Below are positions 8,052-16,426 of a stretch of DNA of 56,922 nt, one piece after another. How positions within the stretch are numbered: the first letter of the stretch is position 1; every line of letters begins with the position of its first letter. The position numbers and the translations under genes are program-made. The notes under the pieces are model-generated. The model ran no database searches. It had not been told where the DNA came from and was given only the letters and a program-made list of their open reading frames with translations. The stretch is from Acholeplasma sp. OttesenSCG-928-E16 (GTDB taxonomy: Bacteria; Bacillota_I; Bacilli_A; Acholeplasmatales; Acholeplasmataceae), in contig JAJDIT010000007.1 in assembly GCA_030266845.1 (NCBI GenBank), positions 1 to 56,922 of the forward strand, in the 5' to 3' direction.

Positions 8052-9392
8052 ATGAAGAAATTTAAACTGACTACACAAATTAATTTAATTTTTACGTTAG
8101 TTACAGTTCTTATCGGATTGATTTTTATTTTTATATTAGAATATTCTTATCAAAAAGAAAGAGAAAGTATCAATATCAATCAATTGAGTCGATACTTTGA
8201 AGAGGTGTTTAATGGTTATAAGGCGGGAGAGTTTCCAAGCAATAACAAGAAATATCACGACAAGTTTAATGGTCATATAATTTGGGAAAGAAAAAGTAAT
8301 GGCATTATCGAGTTTGACCTTGCTAATATATATCCTCAAAATGAAAACAACGCTGAAAACTTAGTTAGAGAAATTCGAGAAAAAACTCCCAATTTAACAC
8401 TAAATCATTATTTTGGGAAATTAAGACACGAAGGAAGAGAAATATCATATTTCGTTTCAACCAACTCATTGAAAGCGACAGACCCTATAGATTTCATGGT
8501 AATTGCATTTACTGATAATTCATATATATTAAGTATGGAAAATATGTCAAATACAATCGTCAGAATTGTTTTCATAATCTTAATTATAATAGGAAATCTA
8601 ATAATACTTATGTGGAGTAGAGCCTTAGCAGATCGAATCACAAAACTTGAAAGTCAGATTAAAAATTTAGATGACAATAACTATTCAAAAGAAATATTAA
8701 TTACTGGCAATGATGAAATAACAGATCTAGCAAGAACCGTTGATAATATGAGGAAAACAATCAAAAACAACGAAACTACAAAACAAGAGATGATTCATAA
8801 TGTTAGCCACGATTTTAAAACTCCTATTGCTGTTATCAAATCATATGCAGAAGCAATCTCTGATGGGATATCAGATCCAAATGAGGCTGAGGTTATTATT
8901 AAACAAGCAGATGCACTGACATTAAAAGTTCAGCAATTGCTAGAACTTAATAAGTTAGCATATTTAGAAAGTAGTGATAACTTCGAAGAGATCAAAATAA
9001 AAGATGTTATCATTAATGTTGTAAATAATCACAAATATCAAAGCAATGTTAAGGTATTCATGGATTTAGATGATTCAACATTATTGGGATTAAAAGAAAA
9101 CTTTTATGTCATCTTCAGTAATATACTAGAAAACGGCTTTAGATACGCAAAAACCAAGATTGTTGTCACCTTGAAAAACAAAACAATTTCTTTTTATAAT
9201 GATGGCGAGCACATTGATCAAAAATATATTGATGAGGGATTCAAACCATATGAAAAGGGAGACAAAGGACAATTCGGTTTAGGTATGAGCATTGTACAAA
9301 AAACAGCCGAACACTTTAATTTACGTTTGAAAGTTGATAATATAGACCAAGGAGTAATTTTTATTCTAGAACCAAAACAACAAAAGGACTGA
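8052..9392 (+). CDS. Sensor histidine kinase
   Basis: A membrane histidine kinase of 446 residues. Membrane segments are at about 11-29 and 169-188, enclosing an extracytoplasmic sensor of about 140 residues with no recognised fold. A HAMP-like linker follows (about 190-245). The phosphoacceptor is H253 in MIHNVSHDFKTPIAV. The ATPase domain has the N box NILENGFRYA and a G box QFGLGMSIVQKTAEHF. The D-F-K-T after the His is typical of HisKA kinases. It is co-transcribed with the preceding response regulator and probably with the cupin-like gene after it. The ligand cannot be inferred. Confidence 0.93.
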   Translation: MKKFKLTTQINLIFTLVTVLIGLIFIFILEYSYQKERESININQLSRYFEEVFNGYKAGEFPSNNKKYHDKFNGHIIWERKSNGIIEFDLANIYPQNENNAENLVREIREKTPNLTLNHYFGKLRHEGREISYFVSTNSLKATDPIDFMVIAFTDNSYILSMENMSNTIVRIVFIILIIIGNLIILMWSRALADRITKLESQIKNLDDNNYSKEILITGNDEITDLARTVDNMRKTIKNNETTKQEMIHNVSHDFKTPIAVIKSYAEAISDGISDPNEAEVIIKQADALTLKVQQLLELNKLAYLESSDNFEEIKIKDVIINVVNNHKYQSNVKVFMDLDDSTLLGLKENFYVIFSNILENGFRYAKTKIVVTLKNKTISFYNDGEHIDQKYIDEGFKPYEKGDKGQFGLGMSIVQKTAEHFNLRLKVDNIDQGVIFILEPKQQKD

Positions 9393-9399
9393 TGTTATA

Positions 9400-9714
9400 A
9401 TGCTTTTTAAAAACTTGCGTAATAGTGAAATTCACCTTTTTGATGAATATGCTATCGGAGAAAATAAAAACAGTTATGAGTGGTTAGATTACTTATATCC
9501 AAGTATCCAGTTAGAGAAAAATCATCAAGTAACCCACGTTACCCCAAAAGGCGATGTTTTATTGACTTGTCGGAAAGGATTGATAGAAGTATTAATGGCT
9601 GGCGAATTATTTATAATAGATAAAGATCAATCAATTTTAATTCCTAACAATTTAGAATATACGATAAAGGCAATAGAACAAAGCAGAATATCTTTAGTGA
9701 CACTATTTAGCTAA
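9400..9714 (+). CDS. Small cupin-like protein
   Basis: The protein has 104 residues, is beta-rich, and has a glycine/proline spacing that resembles a single cupin barrel (...GDVLLTCRKGLIEVL...GELFIIDKDQSILIPNNLEYTIKA). No metal-binding HxH...E...H set is obvious, so it may bind a ligand without metal. It starts 7 nt after the histidine kinase stop with only a weak ribosome site, and is followed by a terminator, so it is the third gene of the two-component operon. A role as ligand sensor or target of the kinase system is possible but unproven. Confidence 0.5.
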   Translation: MLFKNLRNSEIHLFDEYAIGENKNSYEWLDYLYPSIQLEKNHQVTHVTPKGDVLLTCRKGLIEVLMAGELFIIDKDQSILIPNNLEYTIKAIEQSRISLVTLFS

Positions 9715-9728
9715 ATAAATAAATTTAT

Positions 9729-9757
9729 AAAACACTCCATATTTTTGGAGTGTTTTT
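9729..9757 (+). terminator. Terminator of the two-component operon
   Basis: AAAACACTCC pairs with GGAGTGTTTT across a short loop, followed by T residues, 14 bp after the cupin-like gene. Confidence 0.85.
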
Positions 9758-9811
9758 ATCGAATAAAAAACATTGTTGCAAATAGAAAACTCACATTATA
9801 TCAAATTAAAT

Positions 9812-9838
9812 ATAAAAACGGTAGGACAGAATTTGTCC
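9812..9838 (-). terminator. Weak terminator of the HIT-family gene
   Basis: On the minus strand a 5-bp hairpin GGACA/TGTCC is followed after five bases by TTTTT. It lies just past the HIT gene stop. The stem is short, so termination may be partial. Confidence 0.4.
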
Positions 9839-9843
9839 GATTG

Positions 9844-10266
9844 TCAAATCTCCTTAATTTTTTCGATGATTAAATCCATACAATTTTGATAGTCTTCTTT
9901 TTTTAATATACTCGCATTATTATTCATTTCCAATTTAATTTCAGATAGATCATATCTTGGAATAATGTGAAGGTGGTAATGCATAACAGATTGGAATGCA
10001 GATATCCCATTATTATTCAAAATATTTACACCCGTTGGATTCAATCCTTCCTTAATTGCTTTTGCAATACGGATTGTAACTTTAAACAAATGAGCTCCTA
10101 GATTTTCATCAAGCTCAAAAATGTTTTCTACCTCTTTTTTTGGGACAACTAGAGTATGGCCTTTCGTTGCCTGTGAAATATCAAGAAAGGCAAGACATAA
10201 ATCATCTTCATACACAATATATGCAGGTATTTCTTTATCAATTATTTTTTTAAAAATTGTTGACAT
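9844..10266 (-). CDS. HIT-family nucleotide hydrolase/transferase
   Basis: A histidine-triad protein of 140 residues. The catalytic HxHxH motif is in MHYHLHIIPRY, and the family signature KGHTLVVPKK is near residue 40. HIT proteins hydrolyse nucleoside phosphoramidates or dinucleotides such as AMP-lysine or Ap4A. I chose the ATG giving MSTIF because AAGGATGG sits 8 nt upstream; an in-frame GTG four codons earlier overlaps that site. It is transcribed divergently from pduL and convergently to the two-component operon, so it is a single-gene unit. Confidence 0.93.
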   Translation of the reverse strand: MSTIFKKIIDKEIPAYIVYEDDLCLAFLDISQATKGHTLVVPKKEVENIFELDENLGAHLFKVTIRIAKAIKEGLNPTGVNILNNNGISAFQSVMHYHLHIIPRYDLSEIKLEMNNNASILKKEDYQNCMDLIIEKIKEI

Positions 10267-10305
10267 AATTATCACCATCCTTTATCTTATTTTACTACAA
10301 TTAAA

Positions 10306-10334
10306 TTGAAAGATATCATGTAAAATGATATAAT
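10306..10334 (+). promoter_or_regulatory. pduL promoter
   Basis: TTGAAA (10306-10311), 17-nt spacer, TATAAT (10329-10334) with the extended TGA just upstream. It lies in the divergent HIT/pduL intergenic space. Confidence 0.75.
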
Positions 10335-10361
10335 ACATGCGAAATGAATGGAGGAACACTT

Positions 10362-10949
10362 ATGAAAATACCAGTTGGAGTATCAGGAAGACATGCTCAC
10401 GTAACAAAAGAACACTTAGAAATACTATTTGGCAAAGATTATCAACTAACACCCATGAAAGACTTATCACAACCAAACCAGTATGCTAGCGAAGAAAAGA
10501 TCGATGTTATTAGTAAAGAAGGCAAAATATTATCAGGAGTTAGAATATTAGGTCCAGTAAGAAAAGAATCGCAAGTAGAAATATCAAGAAGCGATGCAAT
10601 AAGAGGTAAATTTGATGCCCCAGTTCGTTCAAGTGGTGACATTAAAGGAAGTGGAGCTTGTACATTAGTTGGTCCAAAAGGAAAAGTGGAATTATCAGAA
10701 GGAGTTATCATTGCTGATCGCCATATTCACCTTTCACTAGAAGATGCAAAAAAAGCAGGTGTTAAAGATAGGGATATCGTTTCTGTGAAAGTACCTGGAA
10801 TTAAAGGCGGAATTATGGATAACGTATTATGCCGAGTTTCCGATGCTTTTGCCCTAGATTTTCATATTGATACCGATGATGCTTGTGCCTTTTTATTAAG
10901 CAACAACGATGAAGTGGAAATCGTATTGGAATATAAAATCGTTAAATAA
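10362..10949 (+). CDS. pduL: PduL-type phosphate acyltransferase
   Basis: PduL transfers acyl groups between CoA and phosphate (acyl-CoA + Pi to acyl-phosphate + CoA). The 195-residue protein shows the duplicated PduL fold with metal-binding motifs GRHAHVT (about 9-15) and DRHIHLS (about 119-125), and the typical start MKIPVGVSGRHAHV. The ATG at 10362 has GGAGG 7-8 nt upstream. There are no microcompartment shell genes nearby and no encapsulation extension at the N-terminus. It therefore probably works in the cytosol in place of Pta, making acetyl-phosphate from the acetyl-CoA produced by PflB at 31693. A partner acetate kinase is not in the window. Confidence 0.92.
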   Translation: MKIPVGVSGRHAHVTKEHLEILFGKDYQLTPMKDLSQPNQYASEEKIDVISKEGKILSGVRILGPVRKESQVEISRSDAIRGKFDAPVRSSGDIKGSGACTLVGPKGKVELSEGVIIADRHIHLSLEDAKKAGVKDRDIVSVKVPGIKGGIMDNVLCRVSDAFALDFHIDTDDACAFLLSNNDEVEIVLEYKIVK

Positions 10950-10970
10950 ATGCCAACAATGGCATTTTTT
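10947..10970 (+). terminator. pduL terminator
   Basis: ATGCCA pairs with TGGCAT around a 4-nt loop and is followed by TTTTT, immediately after the pduL stop. Confidence 0.7.
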
Positions 10971-10988
10971 AAAATGGAGAGACAATAA

Positions 10989-12185
10989 ATGAAAAAATTA
11001 GCCAGGCAACAAGTTTTTAGAGATCCACTATACGGATATATTCATGTAGATTATGTGATAATTAAAAAACTAATCAATAGTTTTTGTTTTCAAAGACTAA
11101 GAAGGATAAAACAACTAAGTGGAGTTTACATGGTTTTTCACTGTGCCGAACACTCCAGGTTTCAACATTCACTAGGAGTGTATGAAGTTGCCAATCGATT
11201 TTTATCTGTACCTGAATTAAAATCAGAACTAAATGAAAGAGAACAATTACTTTTTCTTTCAGCTGCTCTTTTGCATGATATTGGGCACGGGGCATATTCT
11301 CATGCTTTTGAAGATGTTTTTTTAGTGAATCACGAAAAAATTGGAGCTAGCATCATTGTTAAAAATGAAGAAATTAGATCAATTTTAGACGAAGTTGATA
11401 AAAATTTCGCCTCTGATGTTTCCTCTGTGATTGCTAAAGATGGTAAGTTTCCATTAATAGAGACATTAATTTCTAGCCAATTGGATGTTGATAGATTAGA
11501 TTATTTAGCTAGAGATGCTTATTATACAGGCACAACATATGGCAGAATAGATTTTGAAAGAATTGTTAGAGTACTTAGGATAAAAGATTCGAAAGTCGTT
11601 TTTAAATCATCTGGGATTCACGCAATTGAGAATTATTTAATCAGCCGCTATCATATGTATTGGCAAGTTTATTATCATCCAACAGCAAGAGCTTACGAAG
11701 TAGTATTGGAAAAAATATATCAGAGAATTAGAGATTTAATTAATGAAAACTATCAATTCAACGAAAACATTGAGTATTTAAAAAATATAATGGAAGATCC
11801 TACTGATATAACTTCATATCTAGAAATAGATGATAATTATATAAACTCTCTAATCGCAAGATTCACAAAAACGAAAGATGAAGTTTTAAGAAACCTATCT
11901 ATCGATTTTTTAAACCGGCACATTTGGGAATATCTTGATGACAATGAGGAAAACAAAGAACAAATTGCTAAAATCAAAAATAAACTATCAAAATATTATT
12001 ACTCTAGTCGAACCGTTGAGCAAAACACTTATAAAGTGGATGGAAAGAAATTTGGCTTAGAAATAGATATTTTATTAGAAAATGGAGATATTCAAACACT
12101 AACCGAGTTTTCCTCGGTTATTAATAGTTTAGCAACTGGTGGTTTCAAAAAAGATCCTAAGTTTTTTTATAAAAATGAAAAATAA
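10989..12185 (+). CDS. HD-domain phosphohydrolase (YwfO-like)
   Basis: The 398-residue protein matches the HD superfamily of dNTP triphosphohydrolase-like enzymes. Features are DPLYGYIHVD near the N-terminus, the first His in EHSRFQHSLG (about 54-63), the HD pair in LLHDIGHGAYSHAFE (about 95-109), and a later Asp in SSQLDVDRLDYLARDAYYTG. Bacillus YwfO and relatives have this layout. The substrate is probably a nucleotide, by family. It overlaps the RNase M5 gene by 11 nt, so it joins the front of the rnmV-ksgA-ispE unit. Confidence 0.85.
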   Translation: MKKLARQQVFRDPLYGYIHVDYVIIKKLINSFCFQRLRRIKQLSGVYMVFHCAEHSRFQHSLGVYEVANRFLSVPELKSELNEREQLLFLSAALLHDIGHGAYSHAFEDVFLVNHEKIGASIIVKNEEIRSILDEVDKNFASDVSSVIAKDGKFPLIETLISSQLDVDRLDYLARDAYYTGTTYGRIDFERIVRVLRIKDSKVVFKSSGIHAIENYLISRYHMYWQVYYHPTARAYEVVLEKIYQRIRDLINENYQFNENIEYLKNIMEDPTDITSYLEIDDNYINSLIARFTKTKDEVLRNLSIDFLNRHIWEYLDDNEENKEQIAKIKNKLSKYYYSSRTVEQNTYKVDGKKFGLEIDILLENGDIQTLTEFSSVINSLATGGFKKDPKFFYKNEK

Positions 12186-12711
12186 AATCTATGTTGTAGA
12201 AGGAGCCCATGACGAGGCAAAACTAAAAAGCATATATAAAGACATTAAGGTAATTTCTATCAACGGGTCTGAAATTAATGAAGATAAAGTGAAATCACTA
12301 ATTGCTCTTAAAGATGAATTCGAAATAGTATTAATGCTAGATCCAGATGCCCCAGGAAATAAAATAAGAAACACGTTAGAAAAAAGAATTGGTAATGTAA
12401 AGCACATATACTTTAAGAAAGAAGATGCCATCAGCAAAAATGGTAAGAAAGTTGGAATTGAACATATAGATGATCAAATCATCAAAGAATATCTTCAATA
12501 TGAAATTCAAAACGAAAATAAAAAAAGCGATTTGACGATGGCAGTATTGTATGAATTAGAACTAGTAGGGACTCCCAATTCAAAAGAAAAGAGGGAACTA
12601 ATAACGGATCATTTCCATATAGGCAAGTCAAATTCAAAAAACCTATTAAAAAAACTAATATGGTTAGGAATCAATAAAAAAGAATTACTAGAGGTTTTAA
12701 TAAATGAATGA
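12175..12711 (+). CDS. rnmV: Ribonuclease M5 (5S rRNA maturation)
   Basis: RNase M5 cleaves pre-5S rRNA in low-GC Gram-positives. The 178-residue protein has an N-terminal Toprim domain with the catalytic Glu in VVEGAHDE (about 6-13) and the DxD of MLDPDAPGNKIR (about 54-65). The C-terminal DUF4093-like part ends in WLGINKKELLEVL. The ATG at 12175 is chosen since the protein then starts MKNKIYVVEG, as in homologues. It overlaps the HD gene by 11 nt and ksgA by 8 nt. The rnmV-ksgA pairing is the conserved Bacilli order. Confidence 0.93.
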   Translation: MKNKIYVVEGAHDEAKLKSIYKDIKVISINGSEINEDKVKSLIALKDEFEIVLMLDPDAPGNKIRNTLEKRIGNVKHIYFKKEDAISKNGKKVGIEHIDDQIIKEYLQYEIQNENKKSDLTMAVLYELELVGTPNSKEKRELITDHFHIGKSNSKNLLKKLIWLGINKKELLEVLINE

Positions 12712-13504
12712 AGCAAAAAAGAAATATGGCCAAAATTTCTTAACAGATAAAAATCTATTACAAAAAATTGTTAAAGATTCTTTTTTGGATAATAAAACAG
12801 TTATTGAGGTAGGACCAGGTAGAGGAGCCTTGACTGAATATATATGTCAATATGCCAAAAAAGTAATCGCTTTTGAAATTGACAGTGATTTAAAACAATA
12901 TCTAGATAAATTAGAACAGAAGCACGAAAACTTAAAAATTACCTATCAAGACTTTCTTAAAGTTGACCTAAACACTATAAAGATAAAAGAAAATCTAGAT
13001 CAAGAAGTTATCTTAATTGGTAATCTTCCCTATTACATTACCACACCAATTTTATTTAAGTTTATTGAAACGCCATTCTTAAAACAAGCGACTATTATGA
13101 TTCAAAAGGAAGTTGCTGAACGCATCAGTTCAAAACCCAATTTAAAGACATATAACGCTCTATCAGTTATTGTTCAGTACCAAGCTGAAGTAAAAAAAAT
13201 AATGAATGTAAGTAGAAAACTATTTAGTCCAGTTCCTAAAGTAGATAGCATTGTCCTAAACATTTTAAAAAAGGAAAACATAGATAATGCTTTTTTAAAC
13301 TTATTTACCACCTTTGTAAAAGCTTCTTTTACCCAAAAAAGGAAAACATTAATCAACAATCTACATGATTTTTTTAATATACCTAAGACTGTAATCGAAG
13401 AATTTCTTATTAAAAACGGATTTGAACCAAACGCTAGAGCAGAACAATTATCAATAACCGACTTTGAAAGACTAACAAAAGAATGGAGCAATCTTTTAAA
13501 ATGA
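12704..13504 (+). CDS. rsmA: 16S rRNA dimethyladenosine transferase
   Basis: KsgA/RsmA dimethylates two adjacent adenosines (A1518/A1519) in helix 45 of 16S rRNA during 30S maturation. The 266-residue protein has KKYGQNFLTDKNLLQKI at the start, the SAM-binding loop EVGPGRGALTEY (about 36-47) and the catalytic NLPYYITTP (about 106-114). The C-terminal helical domain includes FSPVPKVDS and RRKTL-like QKRKTLINNL. It overlaps rnmV and ispE, so the three are co-translated. Confidence 0.97.
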   Translation: MNEAKKKYGQNFLTDKNLLQKIVKDSFLDNKTVIEVGPGRGALTEYICQYAKKVIAFEIDSDLKQYLDKLEQKHENLKITYQDFLKVDLNTIKIKENLDQEVILIGNLPYYITTPILFKFIETPFLKQATIMIQKEVAERISSKPNLKTYNALSVIVQYQAEVKKIMNVSRKLFSPVPKVDSIVLNILKKENIDNAFLNLFTTFVKASFTQKRKTLINNLHDFFNIPKTVIEEFLIKNGFEPNARAEQLSITDFERLTKEWSNLLK

Positions 13505-14325
13505 AAGTCATAGAAAAAGCATACGCTAAAATAAATTTAGCTTTGCAAGTAGAAAACAAGAGAGGAGACGGCTATCATAATCTTAAAATGATTATGGTCC
13601 CTTTAGAGCTACACGATACAATTACTGTCTGTAAAGGAAAAAAAGATGAGGTAATTACTGACAAAGATATTAAGAATAATATAATTTATGAAGCCATAAG
13701 ACTATTTAAAGAGGAGTTCTTGATTAAAGAACACGTAAAAGTTAAGTTAAAAAAAAGAATCCCAATTGGATCTGGTCTTGCTGGTGGTTCTGCGGATGCA
13801 TCAGCCACAATAAGGGCACTAAATAGATATTTTGGGATTAACAAGAGTTTGAAGGAACTAGAAAGTATCGTTTTAAAACTAGGCTCAGACACTTTATTTT
13901 GTTTATATAACGAACCAGCACATATTTATGGAAGAGGGGAGTATTATGAGTTCATTAATTACCCTTCTTTTGAGAAAATCACGTTGTTTAGCCCAAACAT
14001 TGAAGTAAGCACTAAAAAAGTATTTGATTTATTTACAAAAAGTAAGATTAAAAGAGATTTCAACGTTATCCTGGATCTTTATAAAGAAGATAGCAATCGC
14101 TTTTTAAATGCTACCTATAATGACTTATTGTCAACAACTATGGATGGTTATCCCGCTTTAAAAGCGCTTTATGAAAGAATAAAAGGAGATAATGAGACTC
14201 TTTATATGACGGGAAGTGGGTCTACTTTTTACATAATCGGACATGATTTTAGCAAAAATATTAAAAAAATACCTAATATAAGGATAATTAAAACATTTAT
14301 TAAGCAAAAAAACGCTTACAAATAA
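13501..14325 (+). CDS. ispE: 4-diphosphocytidyl-2-C-methyl-D-erythritol kinase
   Basis: IspE phosphorylates CDP-methylerythritol in the MEP isoprenoid pathway. The 274-residue GHMP kinase shows AYAKINLALQV near the start, the ATP loop PIGSGLAGGSADASATI (about 88-104) and the late MTGSGSTFYIIG. The start is set at 13501, where ATGA overlaps the ksgA stop; an upstream ATG at 13483 would add six residues not seen in homologues. Its presence shows isoprenoids are made by the MEP route. Confidence 0.95.
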   Translation: MKVIEKAYAKINLALQVENKRGDGYHNLKMIMVPLELHDTITVCKGKKDEVITDKDIKNNIIYEAIRLFKEEFLIKEHVKVKLKKRIPIGSGLAGGSADASATIRALNRYFGINKSLKELESIVLKLGSDTLFCLYNEPAHIYGRGEYYEFINYPSFEKITLFSPNIEVSTKKVFDLFTKSKIKRDFNVILDLYKEDSNRFLNATYNDLLSTTMDGYPALKALYERIKGDNETLYMTGSGSTFYIIGHDFSKNIKKIPNIRIIKTFIKQKNAYK

Positions 14326-14331
14326 AAAGTA

Positions 14332-14340
14332 TGCTATAAT
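14332..14340 (+). promoter_or_regulatory. spoVG promoter (extended -10)
   Basis: TGC-TATAAT is present without a recognisable -35 at the usual distance, so recognition probably depends on the extended -10. Confidence 0.6.
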
Positions 14341-14376
14341 AAAGCTAAACAAGAGATACGCTTGAGGGAGGGCAAT

Positions 14377-14649
14377 ATGAAAATTACAGATGTAAGAATT
14401 AAGTTAGTGAGTGGAGAGAGTCGTTTAAGAGCAATCGCAACTATTACTTTCAATGATAGTTTTGTTGTTCATGACATTCGCGTGATCGAAGGAGAAAAAG
14501 GTTTGTTTGTAGCGATGCCAAGTAAAAAAATGGCTAACGGAGAATTTAGAGATATCGCTCATCCAATTCATGCGGAAATGAGAAAAGAAATCGAAGATGC
14601 CGTTAAAGATTCTTACGAAAAAGCACTAACCGAACAACCGGCTGAATAA
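14377..14649 (+). CDS. spoVG: SpoVG-family regulator
   Basis: SpoVG is a small nucleic-acid-binding regulator found in Bacilli, including non-spore-formers. The 90-residue protein carries the signatures [32 protein letters not shown] and DIAHPI, which match the family over its full core. The ATG at 14377 follows GAGGGAGGG; a TTG five codons earlier sits within that ribosome site. It is a single-gene unit with its own promoter and terminator, between ispE and prs as in Bacillus. Confidence 0.95.
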   Translation: MKITDVRIKLVSGESRLRAIATITFNDSFVVHDIRVIEGEKGLFVAMPSKKMANGEFRDIAHPIHAEMRKEIEDAVKDSYEKALTEQPAE

Positions 14650-14667
14650 AAAGGTTGAAAATTTTAA

Positions 14668-14696
14668 GAAACGAACGAATAGTTCGTTTTTTTTTA
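14668..14696 (+). terminator. spoVG terminator
   Basis: AACGAAC pairs with GTTCGTT around a short loop and runs into nine or more T residues. Confidence 0.9.
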
Positions 14697-14845
14697 TGAA
14701 TGGTCAGTTTAATAAATATATGTTTCATAACGATTACTGATTGTTTAATCCATGATGTATTTTAACCTTTTTATTGAATAATCAAGAGATTTATTATTTA
14801 TTATAATAAAATGAACCAAAATAATGACATAGTCATTTTAGTTCG

Positions 14846-14854
14846 TGCTATAAT
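14846..14854 (+). promoter_or_regulatory. prs promoter (extended -10)
   Basis: TGC-TATAAT lies 22 nt before the prs start codon. The promoter lies inside an upstream in-frame extension of prs, which argues for the start at 14877. Confidence 0.65.
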
Positions 14855-14876
14855 AAATTTGTCAAAGGGGGACCAT

Positions 14877-15845
14877 ATGTCAATCATATCTGGAAAAAAA
14901 GTTAAGTTATTTACTTTAAATGCTAATAGAGATTTAGCAGAGGAGATTTCTAAACAGTCAAAAATACCATTAAGTTCGGTTGATGTTGTTAGGTTTGCTG
15001 ATGGAGAGATTAGTATTAACATCGTTGAAAGTGTCAGAGGTCATGACGTTTTTGTGGTTCAACCGACGAGTGCACCGGTTAATGAACACTTAATGGAAGT
15101 TTTAATAATGTGTGATGCCTTAAGAAGAGCATCAGCGAAGACGATAACTATATTAATGCCTTATTATGGATATTCTAGGCAAGATCGAAAAGCTCAATCA
15201 AGACAACCAATCACCGCAAAACTAGTTGCTGACTTACTTCAAGTTGCTGGTGCAGATAGAGTAATATGTATCGATTTGCATGCCGCACAAATTCAAGGCT
15301 TTTTTGATATTCCGATTGACAATTTTCCTGCAGCACCCATGTTAGCCAATTATTTTATAAAGAAAAAAATAAAGGATATTGTCGTTGTATCGCCTGATCA
15401 TGGGGGAGCTACCAGAGCAAGAGTGTTCGCAAGACTCCTAGATGCTCCACTGGCAATCATTGATAAAAGAAGACCTCGCCCAAATGTTGCAGAAGTAATG
15501 AATATTATTGGTGAAGTTGAGGGAAAGGTAGCCATAATGATAGATGATATCATCGATACAGCAGGCACATTAGTGGTTGGAGCGGAAGCGTTATTAAAGG
15601 CAGGAGCCAAAGAAGTATATGCTGCGGCAACTCACCCAATCTTTTCGCATGATGCAATTTCAAAAATAGAATCATCTAATCTTACTCAAGTCGTCGTTAC
15701 TAACACTATTCAAATTCCACATAAGGATAAGTCTACTAAAATAGTTCAATTATCAATTGGTAGTCTGCTAGGAGAAGCTGTTTTACATGTCGTTCAAGAT
15801 GAACCAATCAGCCAGATTTTCGATAGTATTAGGTCTGCAGAATAA
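14877..15845 (+). CDS. prs: Ribose-phosphate pyrophosphokinase (PRPP synthetase)
   Basis: Prs makes PRPP from ribose 5-phosphate and ATP for nucleotide synthesis. The 322-residue protein shows FADGEISI, PYYGYSRQDRKAQSRQPITAKL (ATP-binding and flexible loop), CIDLHAAQIQGFF and the PRPP/ribose-phosphate loop MIDDIIDTAGTL (about 219-230). The ATG at 14877 follows AAAGGGGG by 5 nt. An in-frame ATG at 14811 would add 22 residues not found in the family and crosses the promoter. The stop overlaps the pth start by one base, so prs, pth and mfd form one operon. Confidence 0.97.
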   Translation: MSIISGKKVKLFTLNANRDLAEEISKQSKIPLSSVDVVRFADGEISINIVESVRGHDVFVVQPTSAPVNEHLMEVLIMCDALRRASAKTITILMPYYGYSRQDRKAQSRQPITAKLVADLLQVAGADRVICIDLHAAQIQGFFDIPIDNFPAAPMLANYFIKKKIKDIVVVSPDHGGATRARVFARLLDAPLAIIDKRRPRPNVAEVMNIIGEVEGKVAIMIDDIIDTAGTLVVGAEALLKAGAKEVYAAATHPIFSHDAISKIESSNLTQVVVTNTIQIPHKDKSTKIVQLSIGSLLGEAVLHVVQDEPISQIFDSIRSAE

Positions 15846-16426
15846 TGAAATTAATTATTGGTATCGGCAATCCTGGAGAAAAATATGATAACACAAGACA
15901 TAATATTGGATACCTTGTTGTTGATGAAATCTTAAAAAAAATAAAGCTGACTGCTAGATTGGAAACCAAATTTGAAGCATATATATCAATATTCATCCAC
16001 AAAGGAGAAAAGGTAATAGTTGCTAAACCAATAACATATGTTAACCTTTCTGGGAATGCAGTTTATAAGATAATGAAATACTATAAAATAGACATAGAAG
16101 ATTTACTAGTGGTAGTTGATGATATTAATCTACCAATTGGCAAGATTAGACTTAGAGAGCTTGGCAGCGATGGAGGACATAACGGTTTAAAGAACATCAT
16201 CGAAGTGCTAGGAACTAAAGACTTTAAAAGAATTAGAATTGGAATTGGATTAGATAAAGAATTGCCGCTTAACAATTATGTTTTGGGTAAAATAACTCAG
16301 TCAGAATACAAAATATTAAGCCCTATCATAGAGGCATGCTCATCAGCAGCCTTAGAGTTTGCTGAAAAAGTGTATTTTAAGGATATTATGACTAAATATA
16401 ATTCTAAAAAGGATAACGATGATTAA
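15845..16426 (+). CDS. pth: Peptidyl-tRNA hydrolase
   Basis: Pth releases peptides from tRNAs dropped by ribosomes. The 193-residue protein has N9 in IGIGNPG, the catalytic H19 in NTRHNIGY and the later DDINLPIGKIRLR and GSDGGHNGLKNI motifs. It starts in the overlapping TAATG of prs and overlaps mfd by 8 nt. This is the classic prs-pth-mfd order, without the ctc gene found between prs and pth in Bacillus. Confidence 0.97.
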   Translation: MKLIIGIGNPGEKYDNTRHNIGYLVVDEILKKIKLTARLETKFEAYISIFIHKGEKVIVAKPITYVNLSGNAVYKIMKYYKIDIEDLLVVVDDINLPIGKIRLRELGSDGGHNGLKNIIEVLGTKDFKRIRIGIGLDKELPLNNYVLGKITQSEYKILSPIIEACSSAALEFAEKVYFKDIMTKYNSKKDNDD

